Source of the DNA: Lentzea sp. NEAU-D7
GTDB lineage: Bacteria; Actinomycetota; Actinomycetes; Mycobacteriales; Pseudonocardiaceae
Assembly: GCF_026242055.1 (NCBI RefSeq)
Contig: NZ_JAPJDL010000004.1
Location: 248,001 to 312,000, forward strand
Direction of reading: 5' to 3'
Length of the DNA stretch: 64,000 nucleotides
Below are positions 17,616 to 26,764 of this stretch, in pieces. A program made the translations under genes and the position numbers. Position 1 is the first letter of the stretch. Each line of letters starts with the position of its first letter. Under the pieces are notes generated by a model, which saw nothing but the letters and a program-made list of their open reading frames with translations, was not told the DNA's origin and did no database searches.

Positions 17616-19745
17616 ATGATGCGTCTTCTGGGACTCTGCCTGGTGGCGGGAATCCTCCTGTCCGGAATGCTGTTCCCGGTCGTCGGTGGAGCGGGCGTGT
17701 TGCTGTCCCAGGCCAGCGACCAGTTTGCGAACCCGGTCGCGTTGCCTGTCGGCGTCGAGCCGCCGGCGGTGACGACCTTGGTCGACGAAGAAGGCAAGCC
17801 CTTTGCTCATCTCTATGACCAGCACCGGGTGCTTGTGAAGTCCGAGGACATCTCACGGGCGATGAAAGACGCGATCGTGGCTGTGGAGGACCATCGGTTC
17901 TATGAGCATCGTGGTGTGGACTGGGTGGCCACCGCGCGGGCGGCGGTGCGCAACTATGCCTCGGACGCGGTGGTGCAGGGTGCTTCCACCCTGACCCAGC
18001 AGTACATCAAGAACCACCTTATCCATGTCGTGGCGCGCGATGACCCGCTACGTCAAGCGCGGGTGCAGTTGCGCACGCCTGAGCGCAAGCTGCAGGAGAT
18101 CCGCATGGCTGTGGCGCTGGAAAGTACGTTCTCCAAAGAGGAAATCCTGACCCGCTACCTCAACACAGTGCCGTTCGGAGCCGGTACCTACGGCGTCGCG
18201 GCAGCCGCGCAGCTCTACTTCGGTACCACGCCGGACAGTCTGACCGTGCCGCAGGCCGCATTGCTCGCCGCGCTCGTCAACAGCCCGGCCGCGTTGAACC
18301 CCGAACACTCTCCGGATGCCGCCTTGCAGCGCCGCAACCTCGTCATCGACCGCATGGCGGACCACAGCATGGTGCACCGCGCCGCGGCTGAGAGAGCCAG
18401 AGAGACGCCTCTGGGCGTGCAGACCCCGCTGCGGAGGCTGCCGAACGGATGTGTGGCCGCCGATCCGGGACTCGGCTTCTTCTGCTCCTACGTCGTCGAC
18501 TACTTGGCCTCCAAGGGCATCACCCCACAGCGGTTGAAGGCTGGTGGCTACACAGTGCACACAACGCTCAATCGCGCGGTAAGTCAGGCCACCGAGCGAG
18601 CAGTGCTGGCGCAGGTCCCCCGACAGACCTCAGGTGTCGCCGGCACGATGGCGGTCGTCAAACCTGGCCGTGACCGGCACGAGGTCACCGCGCTGGTGGC
18701 CAACCGAGATCACGGCGCTGACGCCGAGCGGTTCCAGAGCATGCTGGACCTACCCGCCGGAGTGGCCAACAAGTTCGGCGCGGGATCCGTGTACAAGGTC
18801 TTCACCGCCGCCGCAGCCCTCGAACAGGGCTACCGCGTCGGCTCTGTCATCGACTCGCCCGGCTCCTACACCTCGCAGGTGTTCAAAGGCGGCGCGCCAG
18901 GCTGCCCGTCGACCGGCGAGCCGGACACCCGCTGGTACTGCCTGCGCAACCACAACGATGACTACCCGGCCCGCATGACGCTGCGCCAAGCGTTGGCTAC
19001 CTCGCCCAACACCGCCTTCGTCATCCTCGAGGAGCGGGTCGGCCTGGACGCCGTCGTCGAGATGGCGCGAAGGCTGGGGATGCGCCAGACGCTGGCGACC
19101 AACATCGACGGGACACGCCCGGATCCGAACTCGTCGCGGCCCGATCTGCGGATCAACCAGGCCGAGTTCTTCACCAGCAGGCAGAACGCCTCCTTCACCC
19201 TCGGCCCGGCACCGTCGAGCACACTGGAACTGGCGAACGTCGCCGCCACCGTCGTAAGCGGCGGCACCTGGTGTGAACCGACGCCGATTGCCCAGGTGGT
19301 CGACCGGCACGGCAGAGCCGTGGAACTTCCGGCATCACCGTGTGATCAGGCCGTGCCCGAGCCAGTTGCCAATGCCCTCGCAGCCGCCCTGAGCGACGAC
19401 GGACACCGAGGCACAGCCGCGAACGCGGCTCGGCGCCACGGGTGGACAAGGCCGATGATCGGCAAGACAGGCACCACGGAGGAGTACAAGTCCGCCGCTT
19501 TCTTGGGCGCCACGATGAACTACGCGGGCGCCGTACAGGTGTTCAACGACAGCCCTGCACCCCGTCCGATCTGCGTCAGGCCCGTGGGCCCTGTGCTGTG
19601 TGCGACCGGCGACCTCTATGGCGGAACGCTGCCCGCCCTTGCTTGGTTCGACGGGATGACGGAGGTGCACGCCAACATGCCTGTGAAACCGCTGCCCGCG
19701 GTACCGCTTGCCCAGCGCACGACGACACGTACCGGCGACGGTTGA
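17616..19745 (+). CDS. Bifunctional class A penicillin-binding protein (copy 1)
   Basis: 709 residues, ATG 17616 after GAGGGG. One N-terminal membrane anchor (about 5-30). Glycosyltransferase 51 domain with EDHRFYEHRGVDW (catalytic Glu91) and GASTLTQQYIKN. Transpeptidase domain with SVYK (Ser391, Lys394), SPN (about 463) and KTGTTEEYKSA (about 617). Polymerises and crosslinks peptidoglycan outside the membrane. It ends soon after the transpeptidase domain, without a PASTA domain, unlike the close paralogue at 38448. Confidence 0.93.
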   Translation: MMRLLGLCLVAGILLSGMLFPVVGGAGVLLSQASDQFANPVALPVGVEPPAVTTLVDEEGKPFAHLYDQHRVLVKSEDISRAMKDAIVAVEDHRFYEHRGVDWVATARAAVRNYASDAVVQGASTLTQQYIKNHLIHVVARDDPLRQARVQLRTPERKLQEIRMAVALESTFSKEEILTRYLNTVPFGAGTYGVAAAAQLYFGTTPDSLTVPQAALLAALVNSPAALNPEHSPDAALQRRNLVIDRMADHSMVHRAAAERARETPLGVQTPLRRLPNGCVAADPGLGFFCSYVVDYLASKGITPQRLKAGGYTVHTTLNRAVSQATERAVLAQVPRQTSGVAGTMAVVKPGRDRHEVTALVANRDHGADAERFQSMLDLPAGVANKFGAGSVYKVFTAAAALEQGYRVGSVIDSPGSYTSQVFKGGAPGCPSTGEPDTRWYCLRNHNDDYPARMTLRQALATSPNTAFVILEERVGLDAVVEMARRLGMRQTLATNIDGTRPDPNSSRPDLRINQAEFFTSRQNASFTLGPAPSSTLELANVAATVVSGGTWCEPTPIAQVVDRHGRAVELPASPCDQAVPEPVANALAAALSDDGHRGTAANAARRHGWTRPMIGKTGTTEEYKSAAFLGATMNYAGAVQVFNDSPAPRPICVRPVGPVLCATGDLYGGTLPALAWFDGMTEVHANMPVKPLPAVPLAQRTTTRTGDG

Positions 19746-20049
19746 ATCCTGTGCTGCTCGAGAAGTCGTCACCACGGTGTTCGGCGCATCTCTCCGACTG
19801 AGATCACGCTTGGGTGATCGTGCCCTGCTGTGCAAGGACTTGGAAGTTGCTGTCCGCCGCGTCCCTCGCTGCTCCGTGGTGAAGCAGTGAGGGACGCTGA
19901 GCTTCTCTTGCTTCGGCACGAGAAGACGGAGCTTCGCCGACAATTGCCCAGCAGGGTCCACTACGAGCCCTGTAGATGCTGAGAAACACATCCGCGCAGG
20001 TCAGCAGGCATCGGCGTGTTGCCGGTCACACCGGATCCTGAACAGCCGG
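19746..20049. other. Intergenic stretch with hairpins
   Basis: 304 bp between convergent genes; no gene. Besides the strong stem at 19859 it has GATCAC/GTGATC (19802-19819). Confidence 0.6.
19859..19897. terminator. Strong hairpin terminator between convergent genes
   Basis: GCGTCCCTCGCTGCT pairs with AGCAGTGAGGGACGC over 15 bp with one G-U and a 9-nt loop, lying 114 bp past the PBP stop and facing the DUF2254 gene end. Confidence 0.7.
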
Positions 20050-21249
20050 TCAGGCTTCCGTGAACGCCTGGAGCATGCGGGCGATCGCCGTGTGGTGCTC
20101 GGGCCGGGCGACGTCGGCCAAGTCGAGGAGCATCCGGTGCAGCCGGGAGCGGACGCGAGGGTCGTCGGCCGCGACGCGGGCGATCTCGTCCACCGCTACG
20201 GCCAGCAGGTCGTCGAACCCCGCCTCCGGCACGGTCAGCAGGAGCACACCCTCGGCGACTCGCCTGCGCGGCGGCAGCGGTCGGGTGGCCAGGCAGCGGA
20301 GCAGGTCGTGCAGTTGATCGACGACCTGGACGGCGGTGGTCGGGTCGTTCAGCGACGGCGACAGCGCGCGCAGGGCGATGTCCACGAGTTGGCGCAGACC
20401 GAAACCGACGTCCTGGTCCAGGGTGCGCTCCTCGTTCAGGACGACCGCGGCGCAGAGCTCCTCACGGGTCGGTGGCTCCGCCGTCCCCGTCACCTCGAAC
20501 AACGTGGCGCCCGCGGGCAGGAACTCACCGATTGCGGGCACCAGCCGTATCGAGCACCGGTGCTCGGCCGCCGTGTCGGCGAGGCGGTCGTCCCGCACGC
20601 TCTGCACGACACCGCCCTCGGCGGCCGGCACCCGGTGGACCGGTCCGGCAGCGGGCACACCCTCGGACGGAGCGCTGGCGTCGTCGGGGGGATAGCGGCG
20701 GGCGATGAGCGTCCTGGTATCAGTGGCGATCCGGTTGATGATCGTGGAGACCCTGATGGACTGGGTGATGTGGTGGATGTAGCGCAGAAAGACGAGCACA
20801 CTGATGAAGACCAGCACCACGGCCGCGGTGACCGCCGTAGCGGGGACGAAGCCTTCGGTCTCCGCTGTGCCGCGGACCGTGCGCAGGACGACGAACGCGA
20901 ACACGAACGTCGCCACGAACACGCCGAGCGCGACCTGTGTGAAGCGGTCGTGCAGGAATGTGTTGAGCACGCGCGGGGAGAACTGGCTGCTGGTCAACTG
21001 CAGAACCACGACCGTGATCGAGAACACCAGACCGGTGAACGAGATCATCGAGGTGATGATCGCCGCGAGCAGTGCGCGGGCACCCTCTGGGCCGCCGCTG
21101 AACAGCAGCGGCAGCGAGCCGAACAGCTCCTGGTCGACCGCGGTCAGCGTGATGGCGAGGCCGGCTGCTGTAAGGGCGATGGCCAGGGGCAATGCCCAAA
21201 AGCGGTCGCGCAGCCAGTACCGCAGCCCCGTCCGCCTCTCGCTCCTCAT
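20050..21249 (-). CDS. DUF2254 membrane protein
   Basis: About 399 residues from ATG 21249 (upstream start 21297 lacks a signal). Four membrane helices in the first half; LLAAIITSMISFTGLVFSITVVVLQLT, split across the second helix, and SSQFSPRVLNTFLHDRFTQ are hallmark DUF2254 sequences. The C-terminal half is soluble, with VGFGLRQLVDIALRALSPSLNDPTTA, also characteristic. Family function unknown; the arrangement resembles an ion-channel scaffold but that is speculation. Confidence 0.85.
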   Translation of the reverse strand: MRSERRTGLRYWLRDRFWALPLAIALTAAGLAITLTAVDQELFGSLPLLFSGGPEGARALLAAIITSMISFTGLVFSITVVVLQLTSSQFSPRVLNTFLHDRFTQVALGVFVATFVFAFVVLRTVRGTAETEGFVPATAVTAAVVLVFISVLVFLRYIHHITQSIRVSTIINRIATDTRTLIARRYPPDDASAPSEGVPAAGPVHRVPAAEGGVVQSVRDDRLADTAAEHRCSIRLVPAIGEFLPAGATLFEVTGTAEPPTREELCAAVVLNEERTLDQDVGFGLRQLVDIALRALSPSLNDPTTAVQVVDQLHDLLRCLATRPLPPRRRVAEGVLLLTVPEAGFDDLLAVAVDEIARVAADDPRVRSRLHRMLLDLADVARPEHHTAIARMLQAFTEA

Positions 21250-21333
21250 CCCGGCATCGTAAACAGCTGGAGTGCTCCGGACATCCGGGCGGGCCACGCA
21301 CGCGGACCGACTGCCCGCCCGGCGGTCGCGGGC

Positions 21334-21462
21334 ACCATCGGCAATTTGTTGAACACGATCCGCCAGGCTGAGGCGATCTTGCAGGGCGAAGGACTCATTG
21401 GGTCGAAGCAGGGTCGCGGCACCTTTGTTGTCGGGTTGCCTCAGCCAGGCGGCGTGTGCTCG
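21334..21462 (+). pseudogene. GntR-type winged-helix fragment
   Basis: About 40 codons reading TIRQAEAILQGEGLIGSKQG then RGTFV, the second half of a GntR DNA-binding domain. Nothing upstream or downstream continues it. A relic. Confidence 0.5.
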
Positions 21463-21653
21463 ATGCCCGGCTCCTCCGGTCCGCCGGTGGGCAGGTTGAC
21501 GGGCGGTTCGATGCGCAGGGCCTTGACGACCGGGACGTCCGAAGAGGAGTGCAGGACGATGGACAGGGTGATGGTGACGGCCACGAGGTCGAACATCCCG
21601 GCTCGGTACGCACCGGCCGTCCTGCGTCCGATGAACTCGGCGTCGGACGTGAT
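21441..21653 (-). pseudogene. C-terminal fragment of a cation:proton antiporter-like protein
   Basis: A minus-strand frame reads SDAEFIGRRTAGAYRAGMFD, LVAVTITLSIVLHSSSDVPV and a Pro-rich tail to a TGA at 21441. The VTITLSIVLHSSSDVPV helix resembles the last segment of CPA-type antiporters. A TAG closes the frame upstream at about 21660, so only the tail survives. Family assignment tentative. Confidence 0.4.
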
Positions 21654-21693
21654 CCGCTGCCTGATCTACCTCGGGCGAGAGCTGGATGGCCGG

Positions 21694-22762
21694 TCACTTC
21701 TCGCTTGCGCTTGCGCGGGGGCGTTGGAAGAGCACGTAGAGGTAGGTCCGCGAAGGAACCAGGACCAGTGCGCCGGCACCCAGCGCGACGAGCAGGGCGG
21801 TGAGGGTGGTGCGGCCCATCGCGGCCTGCTCGACGGTGAGGGACGGCACCAGCACGTATGGGTACTGCCCGACCGCCCAGCCGATGAGGATCGCCGTAAC
21901 GGCGACTGCGGAGGCGATCCTGGCGAGGGTGTAGTGCCGGGCAAGCAGCAGGCCGGGCGCTGCGAGACCGGCGATGACCGACAGCACCACGACCGGCAAA
22001 CCGCGTCCTGTCAGGCCGGCGAACAACGTTGGCGCGTCGGTACGCAGTACCGCGATCCCTCCCAGGCCCACCGCGCCGGCCACGGCGGCGATCACCAGAG
22101 CGTGCACACGGAACTGGTCGGCCAGGTCGTCCTCCCCATCGCGCCGGGCATCGCCGCAGAGGAACACCGCGGCCAGGTAGGCGCAGACCAGCACGGCGAG
22201 TGTGCCGCCCACCAGCGAGGTGGGGTTGGCCCAGCTTGCCAGCACGTCGCCGGCGGCGATGCCGGGCGGCACCCGGCCGGAGGCCACGCCGCCGACGACG
22301 GCGCCGAGGAGGAACGGAGTCAGCAGCGAGGACAGTGCGAAGGCCGCGCCGAAGAACCGGCGCCTTCCCAGCGTGCTGACGCTCTTGCGGTAGGCGAAGG
22401 CGGCGCCGCGGGGATCATGCCGAACCCGGCCAGCGTGAGCGGGATGTAGAGCGCGTGGTGACCGCTGCGGCGAAGGCACGGGAGAAGCCGGTCCACAGCA
22501 CGACCAGCACGAAGATCAGCCACACGTGGTTGGCCTCCCAGACCGGGCCGATCGACCGCTCGATGCGGTCCCGCACCCGGTGTCCGCGTTCGGTGCCGCC
22601 CGCCAGCAGGTCCCAGACCTCGCCGCCGAAGTCGGCACCGCCGAACAGCGACGCGTACCAGGCCAGTGTCACCAGGGTCAACGCCAGGAACGCCACTTCG
22701 GCGGCGACGAACGCGATGAGTATGCGGAGGCCCGCCATGAAGCCGCTCGGTTGTTCGTGCAC
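21694..22762 (-). pseudogene. cydB: Cytochrome bd oxidase subunit II-like gene with two frameshifts
   Basis: Start GTG 22762 with GGAGG, 10 nt after the usp stop. The first part is clear CydB: FGGADFGGEVWDLLAGG, RSIGPVWEANHVWLIFV, LWTGFSRAF. Near 22455 the frame breaks; HALYIPLTLAGFGMI is in a second frame and RGAAFAYRKSVSTLGRRRFF to the C-terminus (21694) in a third. Helices and conserved loops are otherwise complete, so inactivation is recent or a sequencing error should be excluded. No CydA gene is in the window. Confidence 0.75.
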
Positions 22763-22771
22763 CCCGCCTCC

Positions 22772-23548
22772 CTAAACACTCACCGGAGCACTGGGCAACA
22801 CCGCGACGGAACACAGCGCACGGCTGAGTGCCGCGCGGCTGACTGAGCCGAACACTGCTCTGTGCACGACGCCATGACCGCGGTCTCGTACCACGAGTAG
22901 CTGAGCTTCTTCGGAGTGCGCGAGCAACGTGTCGACATCATCGTGCACAGGACGCAGTTCGCACGCGTGGCGGTCCGCATACGTGGAGGCGAACTGCAGG
23001 GCGGACATGGTTTCGGCCGTGCCATCGACTCCAACCACCACCGGACCGCTCCTGTGCGCCGGTCCGCCGTGCACCGCGACGACCGGTTGGTCCGCCTGGT
23101 TCACGAGGTCTGTGGCCGTGCAACCGATCAGCGTGCGGGGCAACACGCCCAGCCCGGACATCCCGACCACCAGCAGTTCCGCGTCCACCGTCCGGGCCGC
23201 CTCGAGAAGGGTCGGAGCGGCCCGGCCTGCCACGACCCGGGCCTCGACGTCCAAACCCGGCTCGAGCTGCCGGCACTCCTCTGCGGCGGCGCGGACCTGC
23301 TCCTCGGCCTGTCGCAGGAGGGGCGTGTCGTCGAACACCGCTGCCGCGCCCCATCCAGGCGCGGCCACAGTTCCCCAGGCACTCGTGATCGCCGTCAGCT
23401 GAGCGTGAACGAGCAGCAGCGAACGGCGCCGATGAGCGGCTTCGGCCGCTGCCCAGAGGATCGCCCCTCGGGCGCAGTCGGAGCCGTCGAAACCTGCGAC
23501 CACACCACCTCGATGACCGGACTCCGCGAACGGGTTGGCAGCAGACAT
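22772..23548 (-). CDS. Universal stress protein, two USP domains (copy 2)
   Basis: 258 residues from ATG 23548 (GAGG and AAGGA upstream). Two UspA domains with ATP loops GMSGLGVLPRTLIGCT and, degenerate, RDRGHGVVHRAVFGSV (first Gly replaced). The second domain is shortened relative to the paralogue at 10779. It precedes the cydB-like gene by 9 nt; an usp-cyd pairing would fit a low-oxygen or redox stress role (inference). Confidence 0.88.
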   Translation of the reverse strand: MSAANPFAESGHRGGVVAGFDGSDCARGAILWAAAEAAHRRRSLLLVHAQLTAITSAWGTVAAPGWGAAAVFDDTPLLRQAEEQVRAAAEECRQLEPGLDVEARVVAGRAAPTLLEAARTVDAELLVVGMSGLGVLPRTLIGCTATDLVNQADQPVVAVHGGPAHRSGPVVVGVDGTAETMSALQFASTYADRHACELRPVHDDVDTLLAHSEEAQLLVVRDRGHGVVHRAVFGSVSRAALSRALCSVAVLPSAPVSV

Positions 23549-23639
23549 GTCCTTCACCTCAAAGCCGATGGTGCACACAAAGCAACTTGACGGAGGCGGA
23601 TGGACGCCGAGCGTTGTGGCTCCGGTGTCGTCCTAAGAG

Positions 23640-24084
23640 GCTTCACCGTATGCACGTGAGTGCCTGCGTTGCACGATCTAATCCGTTGGTACGAGGAAAT
23701 GTTGCACAGAAGAAAGGTCGAGCCTCGCGCTCGATCGGTTGCGCGACGGTTGATCGGAGCGAGTAGGCCAAGCACCCTTGGACACGGCGGGTGCGACCTC
23801 CATTGTTTCGTTCCTTTCGATGGTGTGGTCGTGGTGAGGCCACCGCGACCACCGGCGCGTCTCAGCCAGAGCCGAGCAGGTCCCGGCACGCCATGGTCAT
23901 GAACGAGCCTCCTTCTCCGGGTTGCGTTTCGAACTCGGAGGCTTCCCCGCTCGTGTTGTGCCCACGGGTGCGGCGGCGCGCATCCCGATCACCAGACCGA
24001 TCACCAACGTGACGACGGTCAACGCCACGAGAGCGATGTACGCCCAGTTCGGACCGCAGTCCACAGCAGGCCGAGCAGGAACGC
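23640..24084. other. Degraded sequence upstream of usp copy 2
   Basis: Contains partial matches to the TTGCAC element (about 23662 and 23694). A minus-strand frame near 23890-24060 reads WAYIALVALTVVTLVIGLVIGM, a single membrane helix. No complete gene. Confidence 0.4.
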
Positions 24085-24165
24085 GTCAACCAGGTGGTGG
24101 TCGGGGCCGCCATCGCGCTGGTGTTGCTGGTGGTCGCCGTCGATGCGGGAAGGCGGCTGGGCTGA
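24085..24165 (+). pseudogene. 3' fragment of SPW-like gene
   Basis: Reads VNQVVVGAAIALVLLVVAVD to a stop at 24165, matching the last helix of the intact gene ending at 2446. As there, the stop lies a few bases from the 3' end of a convergent MarR gene. Confidence 0.7.
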
Positions 24166-24171
24166 CTCCGT

Positions 24172-24654
24172 TCAGATCCAGCCGAGATCAGCCGTGGTCA
24201 CCGTGGGCTCGTCGCCTGCTTCGGTGAAGGCGGTCAGCGCATCGACGAGCCCACGCCGTTCATCCTCGGGCATCCTCGCGACGATCTTCCCGATCTCCGC
24301 ACGACGCCGTCGGGTCACGCCGCGTACAACCCGCCGACCTGCGTTGGTCAGTTCGGTCACGACCTCACGGCGCGTTGCCGGGTTCGGCTGGCGTGCGATC
24401 ATCCCGGTCGTCACGAGGCGGTCGACCATGCGGGTCACGGTGGACGGGTTGACGTCCAGCAGTTCGGCCAACGAGCTGAGCTTCATCGATCCCCGGCTGT
24501 CCAGGACGACGAGCATCCGGAACTGCGGCAGGGTGAGGGTCTCCTCGAACGCCGCGAGCGAGCGCGCGGACACGGCGACCAGCAGGCGCGAGGCTGTGAG
24601 CACGGCGTCGGTGAGCGCGTCGACGTCGTTCGGGCCGACCTTGGACCGGGTCAT
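24172..24654 (-). CDS. MarR-family transcriptional regulator
   Basis: 160 residues from ATG 24654. Winged helix-turn-helix: LTLPQFRMLVVLDSRGSMKL, SSLAELLDVNPSTVTRMVDR (recognition helix), wing PATRREVVTELTNAGRRVV, then C-terminal dimerisation helix DERRGLVDALTAF. MarR proteins bind short palindromes as dimers and release them on ligand or redox signals; the TTGCACANTGCAA sites in this window are of the right size (inference). Lies 33 nt downstream of the SRPBCC gene, likely one operon. Confidence 0.88.
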   Translation of the reverse strand: MTRSKVGPNDVDALTDAVLTASRLLVAVSARSLAAFEETLTLPQFRMLVVLDSRGSMKLSSLAELLDVNPSTVTRMVDRLVTTGMIARQPNPATRREVVTELTNAGRRVVRGVTRRRRAEIGKIVARMPEDERRGLVDALTAFTEAGDEPTVTTADLGWI

Positions 24655-24686
24655 GCGACTGTTGTACCGCAACTTCGGTGCTGTGA

Positions 24687-25136
24687 TCACAGAGCTGGTT
24701 GGTGTACTGCCTGTTTTGTACGGCATTCGTCAGCTACGACGGTTTCGAGGGCGTCGAGCGCTGATTCGACCCAGGTGTCGACCGTGCTCCGTGAAGCTCC
24801 GGGCGGGCCGGTCAAGCGCACGGACACCGCGCTGCGGCCTGCGGTCAGCCGGAGAACCTGGAGGGTGCCGTTGCAGCTCGTCGTGGTTTCGCTGCCCCAC
24901 GTGATGCGCAACCGTTCCCAGTCGATGGTGACCTGTCGCTCGACGTCGACATCAGCGTGCAGGCCCGGCAACCACAGGCGGATGAGGTTGGGGCCGGACA
25001 ACTCGACCTCGACGGAGTCGGGCAGCCAGGCGGTCATGTTGTCGAGATCGGACAGGACGTCGAAAACGGCGTCCGCGTCGGCAGGCATGGATCGGCTTCG
25101 GCTCAAAACGGAGTCCCTCCGGCGGATTCCGTCCAT
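24687..25136 (-). CDS. SRPBCC-family (START-like) protein
   Basis: 149 residues, ATG 25136. Opens with a strand then PADADAVFDVLSDLDNMTAW and PDSVEVEL, the usual N-terminal helix-grip pattern of coenzyme Q-binding/polyketide cyclase-like proteins. Middle strands (ADVDVERQVTIDWERLRITW, VSVRLTGPPG) and a long C-terminal helix (WVESALDALETVV) complete the fold. Likely binds a small hydrophobic ligand; unknown. It could supply the ligand sensor for the adjacent MarR gene (speculative). Confidence 0.75.
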   Translation of the reverse strand: MDGIRRRDSVLSRSRSMPADADAVFDVLSDLDNMTAWLPDSVEVELSGPNLIRLWLPGLHADVDVERQVTIDWERLRITWGSETTTSCNGTLQVLRLTAGRSAVSVRLTGPPGASRSTVDTWVESALDALETVVADECRTKQAVHQPAL

Positions 25137-25172
25137 TCTGTCGATTTCCCGGCCGCTGCGCCTGACGAGTGC

Positions 25173-25400
25173 CTAACGATCGCCGGTCGTGCCGGGTGAT
25201 GGAGCGAGTGCCGTCGAAGCGGCAGGGGTGCTCGAGGTGGTTGAAGTGGTTGCCGGTGCCGAATGGCGCCGCTGCGTCACCACCGGCGTAGGCGCCTCGT
25301 TGTGCGTGGTCGTGGTGCCCAGGGGTTCAGGCTCATCCTGTGTGGACACTCCACAGGCAGCAGCTAGAAGGCATGCGGCGGCGACCAAGAAGATTCTCAT
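25173..25400 (-). CDS. Small Ser/Thr-rich lipoprotein
   Basis: 75 residues. MRIFLVAAACLLAAAC is a lipoprotein signal with lipobox LAAC. The mature part is a flexible Pro/Thr/Ser tail (TTTTHNEAPTPVVTQ, SAPATTSTTSSTPAAS) without a folded domain. Its ATG overlaps the histidine-kinase stop (ATGA), so it is translated as the third gene of the two-component operon and may be a membrane-tethered accessory factor. Confidence 0.75.
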   Translation of the reverse strand: MRIFLVAAACLLAAACGVSTQDEPEPLGTTTTHNEAPTPVVTQRRHSAPATTSTTSSTPAASTALAPSPGTTGDR

Positions 25401-26764
25401 ACGAGGGCCTCCGGAAGCTCCACGACGAATCGCGCTCCACCGCCAGGGCGGTCCTCGACCCACACCTTGCCGTGATGGCGGCGGACGTGTTCGGCGACGA
25501 GCGCCAGACCGAGTCCGCTGCCGGTGTCGGCACCCCGGCTGCCCGCTCTGGCGCCACGGGTGAAACGTTCGAACACCTGGCTCCTCATGTCATGAGGTAC
25601 ACCGGGTCCCGCATCATCGACCTCGAGCCGGACGCTGTCGTCCTGGTGGAGCACGGCCAGCCGGACGGCGCCTCCGGCATGCTGCTCGGCGTTTTCGATG
25701 AGGTTGCCTATGACGCGGTCGAGCCTGCGCCGGTCGCCGAGCACCAGTGGCGGTGGCGACTCGATGACGATCTCGACGTCCTGGCCCAGCCGCAAACCTG
25801 CGGCACCGCGCACGAGGCCACCGACGTCGAGCGGCTCGAAGTCAGCCTTGTCGCCGTCCTGGTCGGCTCGGCTGATCTCCATCAGGTCGACCACCATGCG
25901 GGCGAACCTGTCGACCTCGGACGTGAGCAGCCCGAGTGCCTTGCCCGCCGTGCCGGGCAACTCCGCCTGCCGGCGCCGGAGCACCGCGGCGGCGTTGACC
26001 ATCGTCGTGAGAGGTGAGCGGAGTTCGTGGCTGACGTCGCCCGCGAACCTGGCATCGCGCAGCACCCGTTGCTCCAACGCGTCGGCGGTCGTGTTGAACG
26101 TGCTGGCCAGTGGTCCGAGGTCGGGGTCGCGCTGGCTGGGTAGTCGTGCCTTCAGATCGCCGCCGGCGATGCGTGACGCAGCGGCGGTCAGTTCGGTCAA
26201 TGGTCTCAGCGCGCGTCTGCTGGCCCAGGAACCGAGTCCGACGCCGATCATGCCGCTGAGCACGGTTCCGGCGATCAGCAGGCCGCTGAGGAAGCGGAAG
26301 GTGCGGTCGAGCTGGACGAGTTGGAAGAGTTCGACGTAGACGCCCTGTCCGTCGGCCAGTGACTGGGCCACCGCGATCACCGGGATGCCGTCGGCCCTGA
26401 GGCGTTGCCTGGCGGGCGTGCCATCGCGTGCCATTGCGAGCAGCTCGGCGGGAACGACGGCGGGATCGACCTGCCGTCCGCTCGTCAGCACCTCGTTCCC
26501 GTGGAAGAGCATGATCGTCGAATCCGGGTTGGTGGTGAGACCGGTCAGCAGTTCGGTCAGCCCGTCCGAGTTGGAGCGGACGGCCGCCTCGACCAGGCGC
26601 AGGTTGACCTCCGCCTGACGGGTCGTGGCCTGCACGCGTTGCCGGAGCATGTAGTCCGACGCCAGGTTCCACGTCGCGAGGGCCAGCAGGCTGGTGACGA
26701 GCACTGAACCGAGACCGAACGCGGCCGCCACCCGCCAGCGCAGGGAGAGGCGAGGCACCATCAT
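25397..26764 (-). CDS. Sensor histidine kinase
   Basis: 455 residues from ATG 26764 or 26761; ATGA overlap with the response regulator. Two membrane helices (about 10-32 and 155-180) flank an extracytoplasmic sensor. Then HAMP (RRALRPLTELTAAASRIAGG), HisKA with FAGDVSHELRSPLTTM (His about 245), and a GHKL domain with N box VIGNLIENAEQHA, G1 VDDAGPGVP and G2 GSGLGLALVAEH. Autophosphorylates and donates to the regulator encoded just upstream. Architecture is MtrB/CseC-like. Confidence 0.92.
   Translation of the reverse strand: MMVPRLSLRWRVAAAFGLGSVLVTSLLALATWNLASDYMLRQRVQATTRQAEVNLRLVEAAVRSNSDGLTELLTGLTTNPDSTIMLFHGNEVLTSGRQVDPAVVPAELLAMARDGTPARQRLRADGIPVIAVAQSLADGQGVYVELFQLVQLDRTFRFLSGLLIAGTVLSGMIGVGLGSWASRRALRPLTELTAAASRIAGGDLKARLPSQRDPDLGPLASTFNTTADALEQRVLRDARFAGDVSHELRSPLTTMVNAAAVLRRRQAELPGTAGKALGLLTSEVDRFARMVVDLMEISRADQDGDKADFEPLDVGGLVRGAAGLRLGQDVEIVIESPPPLVLGDRRRLDRVIGNLIENAEQHAGGAVRLAVLHQDDSVRLEVDDAGPGVPHDMRSQVFERFTRGARAGSRGADTGSGLGLALVAEHVRRHHGKVWVEDRPGGGARFVVELPEALV

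Noticed and set aside
20092-22449. 785-codon open frame on the plus strand
   Set aside because: Antisense to the DUF2254 and cydB genes, with composition of a reverse-complement shadow; only its short GntR-like segment (21334-21462) has family signal.
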